From Aldrovandia affinis (taxonomy: Eukaryota > Chordata > Actinopteri > Notacanthiformes > Halosauridae), in assembly GCA_029706075.1 (NCBI GenBank), contig JAINUG010000026.1, positions 6,342,674-6,406,673 of the forward strand: 64,000 nt of DNA, given 5' to 3'. The notes beneath the pieces were generated by a model. The model was not told the origin of the DNA. It saw nothing but the letters and a program-made list of their open reading frames with translations, and made no database searches. Each line of letters starts with the position of its first letter. Within the stretch, counting starts at the first letter, position 1. Shown here piece after piece: positions 10,238 through 21,128 of the stretch. The translations under genes and the position numbers were made by a program.

Positions 10238-10640
10238 CTTGTCCGCAGGACTTTAAAATGCAGAGTGGTCTGGGTCTCATGTATTTGATTGTCAGGAGTC
10301 TGGTCCCCAAACTAAGCCCCCCAACGTGCTATATTGAGGTAGTTGGATTATTTTCCTGTAAAATGTTTTGCTATTTTGCTGCAGTACCTTATAACACTAA
10401 GCAAGATAACTACTATGACAAGACAGGCAAATGTAATGTGCTACCTGTACCTTCTTTATTGTCATTTCAGTTTTTCAGTACAAAAGAACAAGTGAAGCAA
10501 ATACCTTTATAAACATTGTTGGGATGTACAGGCCCCCTTCTGCCCTTTTTGTGCACTTATTTATTATTGCAGTTATTGCAGATAGTGTGGCCTCTTATAT
10601 GGAATCTGAAGTAGTAGTTTTAGGGGATTTTAAACATAAC
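10238..10640 (+). pseudogene. LINE apurinic endonuclease fragments
   Basis: Two short stretches belong to the AP-endonuclease domain that LINEs use to nick target DNA. One reads LIVRSLVPKL (about 10286-10315), the usual N-terminal NxRSL motif. The other reads IVGMYRPPSA (about 10515-10545) followed by VVVLGDFKHN (about 10610-10640), matching the YRPPS and GDFN motifs. The roughly 200 bases between them are not recognisable, so the domain is interrupted or decayed. The last metal-binding residues are absent. Confidence 0.55.
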
Positions 10641-10689
10641 TGTCTCCTCAGCCTCGGATGAACTCCAACAAAGCCACCTTTATTGACTA

Positions 10690-11170
10690 AATTCTTACTA
10701 ATAAGAATACATATTTACAACAACGGGCCGTTCAGCCCATCTCGGCTCGTCATGTCCTAATCTAAAGAGTATCTAGTACTGCATCTAGCCTGGACTTTAG
10801 TACTGCATCTAGCCCAAGTGTTTCTGCCTCTACTAACTGACCTGGCAAGCTGTTTGAAGCATTGACAACTCTGTGTAAATAAAAACGTCCTAATATCCAT
10901 GCGGAATTTGCCTTGAACTAATTTCCACCTGCGCCTTGTTCTGCTAACCAAACATATCTTACAAAATCTTTGGTCGTTCACTTTGTTAATCTCTTTTAGG
11001 AATTAAAAAAACACAATCAAGTTCCCCCTAAATCTCTGTTTGTTAAGCTTGAATAGATTGAGTGCCTTAAGTCTATCCTCATGAATTGTACCTTTCATAC
11101 TAGGTACCAATTTAGTTGCCCTTCTTTGAAGAGCGTGTACTGTATATCTTTGCTGTAGTGTAGTGCCTTT
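10690..11170 (-). mobile_element. CR1-like LINE 3' end
   Basis: On the minus strand the segment runs from GCTCTTCAAAGAAGGGCAAC through a reading frame with VNDQRFCKICL and CQCFKQLARS to a tail GACGAGCCGAGATGGGCTGA. It is the same family as 22020-22255 (plus strand), with which it shares the AAAGTGAACGAC words. It represents the very C-terminus and 3' end of the LINE protein. A direct duplication of about 25 bases containing AGTACTGCATCTAGCC (about 10768-10813) has altered it. Confidence 0.65.
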
Positions 11171-11837
11171 CTTGTAGTGTGGTTATTGTAAATATGCATT
11201 TGTTTTCAAACTATGAAAGCAGAAATGTTTATAAAACGAATGCAGAAAATTGTTTATTCCACCCATTCCTTGTAGAACCAAGACCAAACAACTCTTCTCA
11301 TTAAGACAAGGCAATGCAAACTTGGTCCACTGAACAACATCCTTTCTGGAGAAGATGCAAGACTCCCAAAAACATGTGGATGCAACAACAACAATGAACG
11401 CATCATAGGGCGGCTCTTCCAGGGCCAAAGAGGTATCTTTCCCCAAACTCCTCAGGCAGAACCATACATACCATACCATACATACCATACCATACACCAG
11501 GAATGAACTCCAGCATTCCACTATGCTTCTCAGCAGTCCCAGAGTGCTTTTTATGTCACTTTCACATCTATAGTCCGATAGATTTGGTCCGATTCAAGAG
11601 CAAGTTGCTACTTTGTTGCATTTTTCATTAGGTCCGGTTAATGTTCACAAGGTCTTGTGTTAAGCGAATCAAAATTTGTAAACAAATGACACGCGGTCAT
11701 ACAGGTCGTTCATCTATTGGACAGAAAATGACTTTCTGGTCACGGACAACATGGAGCAACAGCAGCGTATTGCGATTGCGATCAGAGTGTGTGACCTTTG
11801 AAAGTTTGGAAGTGAAAGTGTATGGTTAAGTTTGTTT
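11171..11837. other. no gene seen; short ATACC-type repeat
   Basis: Positions 11463-11503 contain a run of CATAC/CATAC-like units. The rest has only short, unconvincing frames. Confidence 0.45.
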
Positions 11838-12299
11838 GTTCCCACTTAGGCCTTGGGATAGGTAAGAGGGAGGCCTCCATACATTTTCATCGATAGGTCA
11901 ATCCTGTGTATAGAGACATTAGGAAAGGGGTGGTTGCCATCTGTGTACCTTTGTTTACGGGTAGCTAGTGTAGATTAGATAGGTAGACTTTTATTTCGTA
12001 TAAAGGTTTAGATAGTCAGCCTATCTTAGTTTTTGTTTGTAGCTAGCCTGTTCTGTTTTACTAAGTTCATTTCTTTGGCAACACCCGTGTCCCTTGGCCT
12101 TGTGTCTTTGTGTTTGTATTTCACCTTTGTAAATAGCCTCACTATTGTCTTTTAATTTATGTATATAAACACCGACTGCACCTTCCCCTCTTGCCTTGTC
12201 TTTATTATTTACCCTCATTTTTCGTTCATGACCCGATCCAATTAAGACTAATATGTTACGGTCTCCCCCGTACCCCTAAAAGCCGTCAGGGTCGTAACA
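11838..12299 (+). mobile_element. possible solo LTR
   Basis: The segment has a TATATAAAC box (about 12164), CT-rich downstream sequence and ends GGGTCGTAACA, the kind of LTR layout seen in fish gypsy elements. The proposed start near 11838 (TGTTCCC) is weak and no clear target duplication was found. Treat as tentative. Confidence 0.3.
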
Positions 12300-12684
12300 A
12301 GCCCTCACCTCATCGTTCCCCCACGTTTGTCCTCGACTCATTTTGCTACTAGCTAGTTACCGGTAGTTAGTTAATCATTTCATCCCTTGCGCGGCTGTCT
12401 CTGACAAGTGTCAACATCTGCTTTCAACCCACAATGCACTGTATTTTGGTTTGCTTCCTATATTAGGTCTTACATTAAGTCTGATTACGTTCACACATGT
12501 AACGAACCAAACCGTGGTTCACTTGGAACCGGACCGAGTCCCGACTTTTTGGGAGGAATATGGTTCAATTGTTTGGTCCACACCAGAGTTCGAATGCGTA
12601 TTCTAACCTCACCAAATGAACCGGACTAACAGAGTAAACGCACCATGGTTCGATTAAAACGGACCAAACAGGGTAGGTGTGAAA

Positions 12685-12924
12685 GGGACGTGAGTTCAGG
12701 TAATGTGGGACATAAGGTAAAGTGGGACAGCTATGCATTGTAGTGATTTGATATGTGCAAAATCAACAGCCAATCACCAAAGCTGATCTTGAATTGTTGC
12801 TACAACACTTCTTGCCACTAAACAATGGTTTGTTATATATACATTTGTATATATTTGTAGTAATATACTACAATGCACAGCTGTCCCACTTTACCTGATG
12901 TCCAACATTACCTGAACTTACCCC
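12685..12924. mobile_element. MITE with long terminal inverted repeats
   Basis: The two ends are inverted copies over about 60 bases. The left (from about 12690) contains GTTCAGGTAATG, GGTAAAGTGGGACAGC and GCATTGTAGT. The right carries the complements ACTACAATGC, GCTGTCCCACTTTACC and CATTACCTGAAC up to about 12921, with few mismatches. The roughly 240-bp length and lack of coding capacity fit a miniature inverted-repeat transposable element. The superfamily is undetermined because the target duplication is unclear. Confidence 0.7.
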
Positions 12925-13215
12925 TATTGCTTTTCAAATATGAGATTCTACACAAGAAAGAATAAAGTAGGCTTTTATAGTTATGTTTGAACTTCGGTCC
13001 TTTGGGATGTGTTGTGTCCACACGGTATGTTAAGGAGCCTATTTGCTCTTTTGTGAAATTATTTAAAGATGCACAATATTAATGTTTATAGAATGTGAAA
13101 TATGTTTTACCAACCATGCATATTGGTACTTTTTGTTAAGGGAGACCTATCCCTATTTGAGTCTTTGAAAGTTGTTTTCTACAATAACATTTATTGTGCT
13201 CCTGTGCTTCTCTAT
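12925..13215. other. no gene seen
   Basis: Short AT-rich spacer with no recognised feature. Confidence 0.4.
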
Positions 13216-13620
13216 TTTATTGATTTAGTGTAGATGGCCACTGTGGAGGGGGGAGTAGGTGGCTAAATAGTTGGTCAGCACCTCCCTTGCACTGCTACCA
13301 CTGGCACAGCAGATGATGTTTGCTGGAGAGTTGGGCTGAGGGAAGTGGGTGTTTCTGACCTCCTCCAACCAGTTGCTGTGAGCATAGTCCCACAGTCCAA
13401 CAGGTTTAAATGATTGTTGGCGTGAAGGTGAAGTGAAAGTTACTCCTTTTCAGAAGTACTCTCCATTTGGACTCCAAAGGTCTGCTCTAACCCCATCCTG
13501 ACTGAGCTGAGGTACATTGAATGACTGCTGCTCTGGAGTGAGTTGTGGGGAGTAGATGTGTCCCTTGATCAGCCAGTCAAGGAGAGGGTAGGCAGGATGT
13601 CCAAAAATTAGGTAATGTTT
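13216..13620 (-). pseudogene. PIF/Harbinger transposase C-terminal fragment
   Basis: Read on the minus strand from about 13615, the translation gives FGHPAYPLLDWLIKG, then LTPEQQSFNV, then in a shifted frame LSSVRMGLEQTFG. This matches the end of the DDE_Tnp_4 domain of Harbinger transposases, where a GDxxYPL motif precedes a helix with a conserved R...ER.FG. A later stretch WLEEVRNTHFPQP and AREVLTNYLA resembles their C-terminal tail. Several frameshifts separate the pieces. The catalytic residues upstream are not present. Confidence 0.55.
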
Positions 13621-14080
13621 TACTCCCTAAAAAAAGGAAATACACGCAAATAAAAAATATATCCATAGTGCCCTCCAATTTGATTCCCACCCTCGATAAA
13701 GATTAGCAAAAGAGATTGTATAAAATAAACAGTGTAAACACGTACTAAGCAAAATTTTAAGCTTAATAGTTCTGATCTTTCTATTATACCTGAAAATTAG
13801 ATTGTTGCTTCTGCATGAGTAGGCTTACTAAGTGGTTCATCATCAACTCACCTTGGGAAGCATATGAGCCTTCTAAAAAAAAATCATATTGCCACATATG
13901 AGGATAAATTATTTTACAACAGATTTAACCATGCCCTTACAAAACATATAGCCCCATTTTTTAATCGTGGTTTTGTCCCTCTCCTAATAGGTATGCTGCC
14001 ATAGCTTACACCTGTTGAGGCTATCTGTATATTTCCTATGCTTGTGCTCCCCTGCTCTTACATAATGCTACTGGCTATAG
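13621..14080. other. no gene seen
   Basis: AT-rich sequence with no recognised coding or repeat structure. Confidence 0.4.
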
Positions 14081-14535
14081 CACTGCCTTTTTTGTGACTG
14101 CATGTTCTCTTCTCTGCCTCGGCCTCTGACTCGGGGGCACCTGCCCCCAAGCCCTAGATCCTGCGAGAAGTGTGAGCTGCCCCCATCAACCCTCACCCCC
14201 ACGCCAACCCCAGTTCCAGGATCTGGACCCTCTCCGCGTGGTTTAGCCCCCCGCTGACTACCTAACTCAGGAGGGGCAAAGTCCTTCAGCCCTGAGCCAC
14301 CTTGGACTGACCATGACATGGTCTTTTTTTGGACATACCCTGTGCTGGCCAGAAGAGGATGGGCTCCCCCCCTTTTTAGTCTGGTTCCTCCCAACCAAGG
14401 GAGTTTTTCCTTGCCACTGTTGCCGTTAGGCTTGCTTTTGGGGGGGTCTAGGCCTGGGTTCCCCCTCTGTTAAGCGTTTTGTGACAATTCTATTGTGAAA
14501 AGCGCTATACAAATAAACTTGATTTGATTTGAAAA
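14081..14535 (+). mobile_element. L2-type LINE 3' untranslated region
   Basis: The segment closely matches the complement of 53600-53990, sharing GTTTAGCCCCCCGCTGAC, AGGAGGGGCAAAGTC, CTGGCCAGAAGAGGATGGG and GTCTAGGCCTGGGTTCC. It ends in AAAGCGCTATACAAATAAAC and a short TTGAT run. This is only the 3' end of a LINE, a severely 5'-truncated insertion. Confidence 0.75.
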
Positions 14536-14598
14536 AGAGACCTCGGTCTCAATGGGTTTTTATTTCTGGTTAAATAAAGGTTTGATTGATTGATTGAG
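14536..14598 (+). mobile_element. 3' tail of a second LINE family
   Basis: GACCTCGGTCTCAATGGG and GGTTAAATAAAGG followed by TTGAT repeats match the complement of the tail at 41120-41180, so a second tiny LINE end lies directly after the first. Confidence 0.55.
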
Positions 14599-14599
14599 T

Positions 14600-14722
14600 A
14601 CTAACGACATTTTTTAAGTACCTGTGCCTGCTGTGTATTACCTAGTGTTAGCTAGCTAGTACTAATGACATTTTTAAAGTACCTGTGCCTGCTGTCTATT
14701 ACCTAGCGTTAGCGTTAGCTGG
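14600..14722. repeat. 61-bp tandem duplication
   Basis: Unit 1 (14600-14660) and unit 2 (from 14661) share ACTAA(C/T)GACATTTTT, AAGTACCTGTGCCTGCTGT and ATTACCTAG(T/C)GTTAGC with a few differences. Confidence 0.85.
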
Positions 14723-15439
14723 TCGGTTGCTCAATAACAGTTACCTATGTAGATCTTTTCAGCAGTGTCAAACAGAGACAGAATGCCTGCCGATGTTCAC
14801 ATCAGGGCAGCCTGTCACAGGTCTATGCGAAAGAGCGAGAAGCCCCACAGCCTGAGAGTAGGGTTGGTTCGCATAAGGTTGATCTGTTCGCGTTCACCAT
14901 CAGTTCCAGTTCAAGGATGGTAACGCTATGTCAAATTTCTCAAGGTATAAAGGCTAATCTGGCAATACGATCAGGACCCTCTTGACTATCTTATCTATCT
15001 AATCATCATGATTTAAAAGGCACGACTTATACCAGCATTCCCATTTTGAGAAGTTTGATAAAGGCATCAGTCCAAAATAACAGCTGTTCAAGTTCAGTGT
15101 TGTTGGTTCAGTCTAATACATTTCAGCTGAAAAATGAGTATAGGCAAGGTTATTGGGGTAACAGTATTATAGTTTCTTGTAAATCATTGATTATCTAGTG
15201 GCATAATAGTATGTTATTCATCAGGTCTCTCAAAATAAAATTGATCACTATAAGGTACAGTATTAACAACCCGTGCTATTGTTTTTATTTAATTATCACA
15301 TTGACCTTGTTGACTGGCGGAAGTGAGTAAGCACGTTTTCCGGTTTGGTCACGTGATGCTCGACATATACCCTATTGGGCTTTATAACTCAATATTCTAC
15401 TAGTTATTGTGATCTTTTTATGAAACTCCCGAAAAGATA
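14723..15439. other. no gene seen
   Basis: No family recognised. The sequence precedes the retroviral LTR, and no retroviral gene remnant was seen in it. Confidence 0.4.
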
Positions 15440-15628
15440 TGTGGAAGCCGAATTAAATAAAATCCCATTAGTATGCATGCGATATTATATGCACATGTAA
15501 TAGCTGGAAAAGTACTGCGGAAAACATCTATCTGTGGCCTGATACAGAGGATGTTGATTAGCTTGCTTTGCTATCAACATGTTTGTCTGGTCAGCGTTCC
15601 AGCGGTCAAGTTCCAACTTAGCAGTTGT
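15440..15628 (+). repeat. 5' LTR, part homologous to the 3' LTR
   Basis: It aligns with 23208-23398 from TGTGGAAG onward. The LTR may extend further right (up to about 15690), but the 3' copy is truncated there, so the true end cannot be set. Confidence 0.7.
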
Positions 15629-15697
15629 CCTGTTTTCATATTATTTGCAACTGCTCACTTACTCAGTTTATTTACTGTTTATTGAAGAGCTTAGAGG

Positions 15698-17753
15698 CGC
15701 TTACCGCAGGGCTATACGGAGTCACCATAATTTTTCTCTCAAGCATTGCAAAGTGATTTGGCCAGAATAGTCTTTACAGGGGGCTCTGTATTGGTGCAGT
15801 ATGTTGATGATCTATTATTAGCATCCCCTTCACTGCAGGCTTGTCAGGAAGATTCACTAATCCTGTTGAAAGTGCTGGCTGACAAAGGTCATAAGGCAAG
15901 TAAAGATAAATTGCAGTTTTGCCAGGAGAAAATTACTTATTTAAGCCATGACATTTCCCACGGACACAAACATCTCTCTATAAAGAGGGTTCAAGCAGTG
16001 TGTTCTGTGCCTCAGCCTGTAAGCATTACACAGATGGGTGCTTTCCTGGGTATGGCAGGATATTTCAGACAATGGGTTTCTAATTTTCTAATAATGAGGG
16101 CCTTGTGGGATATGACAACAGTGGTCTGAAGAAGCCTTGCTTTCCTTCACGGAGCTAAAACAGCTCTTACTTCTGCACCTGCCCTACAACTCCCAGATTA
16201 CACGAAACCTTTTTCTCTTTACTGTTGTGAAAAAGGGGGTTTCACTCTTGCTGTTCTTACTTAGAAACAGGGTGGTAAACAGCGTCCTGTTGCTTATTTT
16301 AGTAAACAGCTTGACGCTGTGGGCGCAGCTCTCCCACCTTGTTTGCAAGCCGTAGCTGCAGCTGACATTGTAGTTGAAGTTTCTGCTTCACTAGTTCTCG
16401 GAAACCAACTCACACTTCTAGTCCCTCATGCTGTTGAAGCACTCCTGCTCAGTGCTAAGACTCAACATTTCTCTACTACACGATATGAGATCCTTCTCCT
16501 TTGCTCTCTTCATATCACTATACGACGTTGTTCTGTTCTCAACCCTGCAACAACACAACTGTGAAGATGCTGTTGATGCTGTCACTAAGCCACGCCAAGA
16601 TCTAGCTGACACCCCTTTGTCTAACCCGGAGCTTCTCCTATACATTGATGGATCCTGTTATCACACTGCAGGTGGCCGATTGGTCTCAGGCTAAGTTGTT
16701 TGTTCACAACATGATTGTGTAGAGGCACATCCCCTTCCACCCTCCTGTTTAGCTCAAATGGCTGAGCTTTATGCACTCACACACATATGTGTTTTGGCAA
16801 CAGCTACAATATATACTGATTCTTGCTTTGCATTTGGTGTAGCACACAATTATGGTACCCTTTGGAAACAGTAAGGTTTCCTCACAGCAGCAGGTCTTCC
16901 TATTAAAAATAATTTTCTTGTATATAACCTGTTACAAGCCATTTCCCTGCCCAAAAATGTGGCCATTGTAAAATGTGCAGCACACACACAATACACAGAT
17001 GACATCAGTAAAAGCAAAGCTCTGGCTGGTAATGCTGCCAAAGTTGTTGCAGCCCTGTGTTGCCCTCCTCTGCAATCCTCCAAGCATTGTCCAAGGTCTC
17101 TCACATTTCTACCCATAATGATGTCACTGCCTTACAAGCGTGCACTGATGATGTGGAGAAACAGACTTGGACCTCTTTTAAATGTTCTCTTCGTGATGGT
17201 GTCTGGCGCTTCCTGGACAGCCGCCAGGTCGCACCGATCGCTCTCTTGTCCCATCTTGCTCGCATGTCCCACGGAGATGCACGTGAGCAAAGGCAGGATG
17301 ATAGCAGCAATACATAAAGAGTGGTATGCTCCAGGCTTTTCCAAGGCTGCAAGTCTATATTGTGATAGCTGCCTAATTTGTCAACAGTATAATGTGGGAA
17401 AAGTGCAAAAGACTAAGCAAGCTGCACATCCGCCCCCTTGGGGACCTTTTGTAAATATAGAGATTCTCATGGGACAATCATTGAGGTTCACGCCACCAGT
17501 GGCCGTATCAAAGTTAAATTGACAAATGATGGACGATGTGGTCTTAGATTTCTGTAGAATGTTAACTAAAAACATACGATCTATACATTCACAGGTAAAA
17601 GTCATGCAGCAGAGGGAGCTCAGCACACCCTGCCACTCTCTCCTACCCGACTGTGTCCAGATAAAGGTTCACCAGCGGAAAACCTCACTGGCACCCAGGT
17701 GGAAGGGTCCGTTCCAGGTCCTGCTGGTCACCAACACTGCTGTTAAGTGCTAA
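15698..17753 (+). pseudogene. retroviral pol remnant: reverse transcriptase, RNase H, integrase ends
   Basis: The first recognisable motif is RLPQGY followed by ESP-type residues (15698-15728). Then comes YVDD (about 15799-15810), the reverse-transcriptase active site, then FLGMAGYFRQW of the thumb (about 16040). An RNase H start (YIDGS, about 16640), its Glu motif (AELYAL, about 16760) and YTDS (about 16815) follow. The integrase zinc region (C-x2-C in CDSCLIC, about 17360) and a C-terminal stretch (RWKGPFQVLL, about 17700) come last. The integrase catalytic core is deleted. At least six frame changes or stops are present. Motifs resemble gamma/epsilon-type rather than foamy or gypsy pol, but the genus is not settled. 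Confidence 0.75.
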
Positions 17754-17814
17754 GGACGTGACAGTTCGGTTCACGCCTCCCTAAAAATGATGACTTTATT
17801 CTACGTTATGTTAA

Positions 17815-18026
17815 ACTGTCCAATGAATTATGGTGCTTGAAAATGGGGGGAGGACTATGTACAAAAGGTTCTATAATTTCTAAACGGTTTATTTGATATG
17901 GATGAAAATACCCTCAAATTAAAGATGGCAACCTCATTGTCATTGTATCCTTTCAATCTAGTGCTAGAGTACAGAACCAAAATAACAAAAAATGTGTCAT
18001 TGTCTAATGAATTATGGTGCTCACTG
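17815..18026. mobile_element. Tc1-like transposon terminal fragment
   Basis: ATTATGGTGCT occurs near both ends (about 17826 and 18010). Between them is TTCTAAACGGTTTATTTGATATGG and GATGAAAATACCCTCAAATT, the familiar sub-terminal region of a fish Tc1-like family. It ends GCTCACTG next to TA (18027-18028), the Tc1 target dinucleotide. Only one terminal region is present. Confidence 0.55.
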
Positions 18027-18118
18027 TATATCCCAGAGTACTCAAATAACTTGGGGAAATCATATATAAACCAATTCCAATATATGAGAAGGGGGACCGT
18101 GCTGACCCAGGGAACTAT

Positions 18119-18828
18119 AGACCTGTCAGTTTAACTTGCATCGCATGTAAAATACTGGAATATATTATTAGGGATAACTTAAAATACTATTATTTTTCAA
18201 GAATGATTCCAAGGGAGAGCCAACATGGTTTTCTCAAAGAGAGGTCATGCCTAACAAACCTCCTGGACTTTTTTGAAGAGGCTACAAAGTGTGTTGACCT
18301 GAACCAGGCTTATTATATTATATATTTGGACTTTCAAAAAGCATTTGACAAGGTACCACATGAGAGGTTCATTGCTAAAATGAATTCAGTAGGAATTTCA
18401 GGAGTTGTCAGAGTGGGTTCAAAATTGGCTGCAAGGGCAAATACAAAGAGTGGGATTTGTACAGTAGGTGGGGCCATATCTGACCTAGGTGCTGTGGGCA
18501 GTGGAGTCCCACAGGGATCGGTGCTGGGACCTCTGCTCTTCCTTATTTACATAAATGATCTTGATAGGGATGTTAATGGCAAAATAGTTAAATTTTTACA
18601 GATGATGCTAAACTTGGGGGTTAGGCAAACAGTTTGGAATTGACTAAAGTAATCCACGATCATTTACACAAAATCCGAGAGTGGGCAGCAACATGGCAGA
18701 TGACATTCAATATTGCTAAATGTGAAGTTATGCATGTGGGAAATAAAAACACAAGACAGGACAGGAGTATTTTATGGGAGGAGAAAAGTTAGGTGTTCAA
18801 TTTGAAAAAGACTCAGACTTAATCCTAT
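18119..18828 (+). pseudogene. CR1-like LINE reverse transcriptase, middle part
   Basis: The frame contains RESQHGFLKERSCLTNLLDF, DFQKAFDKVPHERF (first catalytic Asp region) and GVPQGSVLGPLLFLIYINDL. The YADD-type active site should follow about 12 residues later. Instead the frame gives KFLQMMLNLG, consistent with a frameshift in the sequence AATTTTTACAGATGATGCT, where a shifted reading contains ADD-like codons. Downstream REWAATWQMTFNIAKCEVMH continues in another frame. The order matches CR1/jockey-group LINEs. Confidence 0.8.
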
Positions 18829-18853
18829 ATATTCCTATAATTTACCTATCAAG

Positions 18854-19906
18854 ATGGCGGCACGTGCACATCGCAAGGCCCAGCGTCTACCCAGATTGTG
18901 CGAATTAGCAGTTATTTACCTATTAGTTGTAAATCTGTTTATCCAAAACAGTCTTGCACTAATATCGTACACCCGAGAACATCTTTTGGACCTTGGATTA
19001 CAACAATCCCACGACGTTATAGCCGTTCTTCCGCTACCCAGCGAGATCGCTCGCACACCCGGGACTACTACTGCAGTGAGGCCGGCCGGCCGTGCTCCTC
19101 GACCGCGCAGAGAGCATAAACAAAGACGGGGTAAGCGGGGAGGCCTAAGGGCTAAGCTAAAGCTAACACCACACCAGCAGGCGCTCCCTAGCTTATTCCT
19201 CGCCAATGTTCGCTCTCTGGTGAACAAGATGGATGATCTACGGCTGTGGATTATCAACCACCATTGGATTAAGGACTGCAACGTCATGATATTGACGGAA
19301 TCCTGGCTCAATAGCGAAATTCCCAACAGTGCTGTTGAGCTAGCAGGACGCGAGCTACACAGAGTGGACAGATCAGCTGATTCGGGCAAATCACGGGGAG
19401 GAGGTCTGTGCATTTATGTAAACAAAGCTTGGTGCACAGACAATTCCACTGTTGAGAGTCACTGCTCTGTTAATCTGGAATATCTTGTAGTTAAATGCAG
19501 ACCTTTTTATCAGCCTAGGGAATTCACAGCTACCCTAGTGATTGCAGCCTACATACCCCCAGATGCTAATGCTAAGGTAGCAATGAAAGAGCTCCATGCT
19601 GCCATTAGCAAGTATCAGAGAACGCATCCGGAGGCAGCCTTTATCGTTGCAGGAGATTTCAATCACTCCAGCCTGAAGACTGTGCTCCCCAAGTTTTATC
19701 AGCATGTCTCTTGTCCCACAAGAGGCAACAAAACTTTAGACCATGTTTACACGAAAATAAAGGAGGCATACAGAGCTGTTCCCCTCCCCCACCCGGGACA
19801 GTCTGATCACCTCTCTTTGTTCCTACTACCCAAGTACACCCCACTCATCAAACGGATTAAGCCCCTGACCAGATCTGTGAAGATATGGCCTGAGGGGGCA
19901 GACTGA
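18854..19906 (+). CDS. LINE protein, N-terminal and AP-endonuclease part
   Basis: The 350-residue frame has a hydrophobic N-terminal stretch (LAVIYLLVVNLFIQN), an Arg/Lys-rich linker (residues about 85-100) and then the endonuclease. Its motifs are ANVRSLVNKMDD, LTESWLN (metal-binding Glu), RGGGLCIYVN, AAYIPPDAN, VAGDFNHSS and SDHLSLFL (Asp-His near the C-terminus). All catalytic motifs look intact. It ends in a stop at 19904-19906. A two-base loss near 19903 probably put the continuing reverse-transcriptase frame out of phase, so this is the first half of one protein. The start was chosen because it is the first ATG, 15 bases into the element. Confidence 0.85.
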   Translation: MAARAHRKAQRLPRLCELAVIYLLVVNLFIQNSLALISYTREHLLDLGLQQSHDVIAVLPLPSEIARTPGTTTAVRPAGRAPRPRREHKQRRGKRGGLRAKLKLTPHQQALPSLFLANVRSLVNKMDDLRLWIINHHWIKDCNVMILTESWLNSEIPNSAVELAGRELHRVDRSADSGKSRGGGLCIYVNKAWCTDNSTVESHCSVNLEYLVVKCRPFYQPREFTATLVIAAYIPPDANAKVAMKELHAAISKYQRTHPEAAFIVAGDFNHSSLKTVLPKFYQHVSCPTRGNKTLDHVYTKIKEAYRAVPLPHPGQSDHLSLFLLPKYTPLIKRIKPLTRSVKIWPEGAD

Positions 19907-21128
19907 GCTACAGCGCCGGCTACAACCCACGGACTGGAGCCTGTTTGCCACCCAGGCCACCACAGACTCCCACATAGACATTCACTCCTACACCTCCTCT
20001 GTTTTGGACCGTATCAGCTCCAACATCGACAGTGTCACCACCATCAAACGGATTACCACTTTCCCCAATCAGAAGCCGTGGATGAACAGAGAGGTCCGCT
20101 TACAGCTGAAAGCACGTGACACCGCTTTTAGATCTGGTGACAAGCGGGCCTACTGCTCAGCCAGGGCTGATCTGAACAGGGCAATCAAGCAGGTCAAGCA
20201 CAGCCACAAGCTCAAGGTTGAGGATCACTTCAACACTAATGATCCCCGACGCATGTGGCAGGGCATCCAGGCCATGACGGACTACAAACCCTCCAACAAC
20301 TCCCCCCCCGCAACTGACCCCTCCCTCCCTGATGAACTCAATAACTTCTATGCCCGCTTTGATAGAGACAACCGGGAGACGCCCACCAGGGCTGCTCTCC
20401 CTGCTGATCTCCAACCCCTCACTCTCTCCTCTACGGATGTGTTCGCCGCACTGAACAGGACTAATGCACGTAAGGCAGCTGGGCCTGATGGCATCCCCGG
20501 CCGGGTGCTCAGGAACTGTGCTGAGCAGCTGACGGAGGTGTTCACTGACATTTTCAACCTGTCTCTAGCCCAGGCAACTGTCCCAGCGTGCTTCAAGACC
20601 ACCTCCATCGTGCCTGTGCCGAAACACTCCTCCGCGACGAGCCACAACGACTTCCGCCCTGTTGCACTCACCTCCACCATCATGAAGTGCTTCAAGAGGC
20701 TGGTCCTCAAATCTGGCCTCTCACCATCTCTCGACAAACATCAATTTGCCTATCGTGAGAACAGGAACACGGACGACGCCATCTCCTCCGCGCTACACTC
20801 GGCCCTCACCCACCTGGACGAGAGCAACACTCACGTGCGAATGCGGTTCATCGACTTCAGCTCAGCATTCAACACCATCATCCCCTCCAAACTCATCTCC
20901 AAGCTTGGTGACCTTGTGGTAACCAAGGACCTGGACATCATCCCCTCCGTCTGCAACTGGATCCTCGACTTCCTGACCAACAGACCCCAGTCTGTTAGGA
21001 TAGGCAACCTCACCTCCTCCACCCTAACCCTGAACACCGGCGTCCCACAAGGCTGCGTGCTGAGCCCCCTTCTCTACTCCCTCTTTGAGGAAGGCTCACA
21101 GCATCATCAGAGACTCCTCTCACCCTAA
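19907..21128 (+). pseudogene. LINE reverse transcriptase lacking its active site
   Basis: The frame continues from the endonuclease part after a frameshift. It shows NQKPWMNREVRLQLKARD, RRMWQGIQAMTDYKPS, ARKAAGPDGIPGRVLRNC, NDFRPVALTSTIMKCF, FIDFSSAFNTIIPSKL (first catalytic Asp) and NTGVPQGCVLSPLLYSLF. Immediately after YSLF the sequence jumps to the C-terminal end (HSIIRDSSHPNHGLFALLPS in the next frame, 21094-21153). The FADD-type active site and the segment after it are gone. The protein could not synthesise DNA. Confidence 0.85.

Noticed and set aside
11463-11503. A CRISPR-like array
   Set aside because: The CATAC units are contiguous simple repeats without spacers.
18916-19413. A 165-codon minus-strand gene
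   Set aside because: It is the antisense shadow of the LINE endonuclease frame, which has motif support.
20348-20737. A 129-codon minus-strand gene
   Set aside because: Antisense shadow of the LINE reverse transcriptase.
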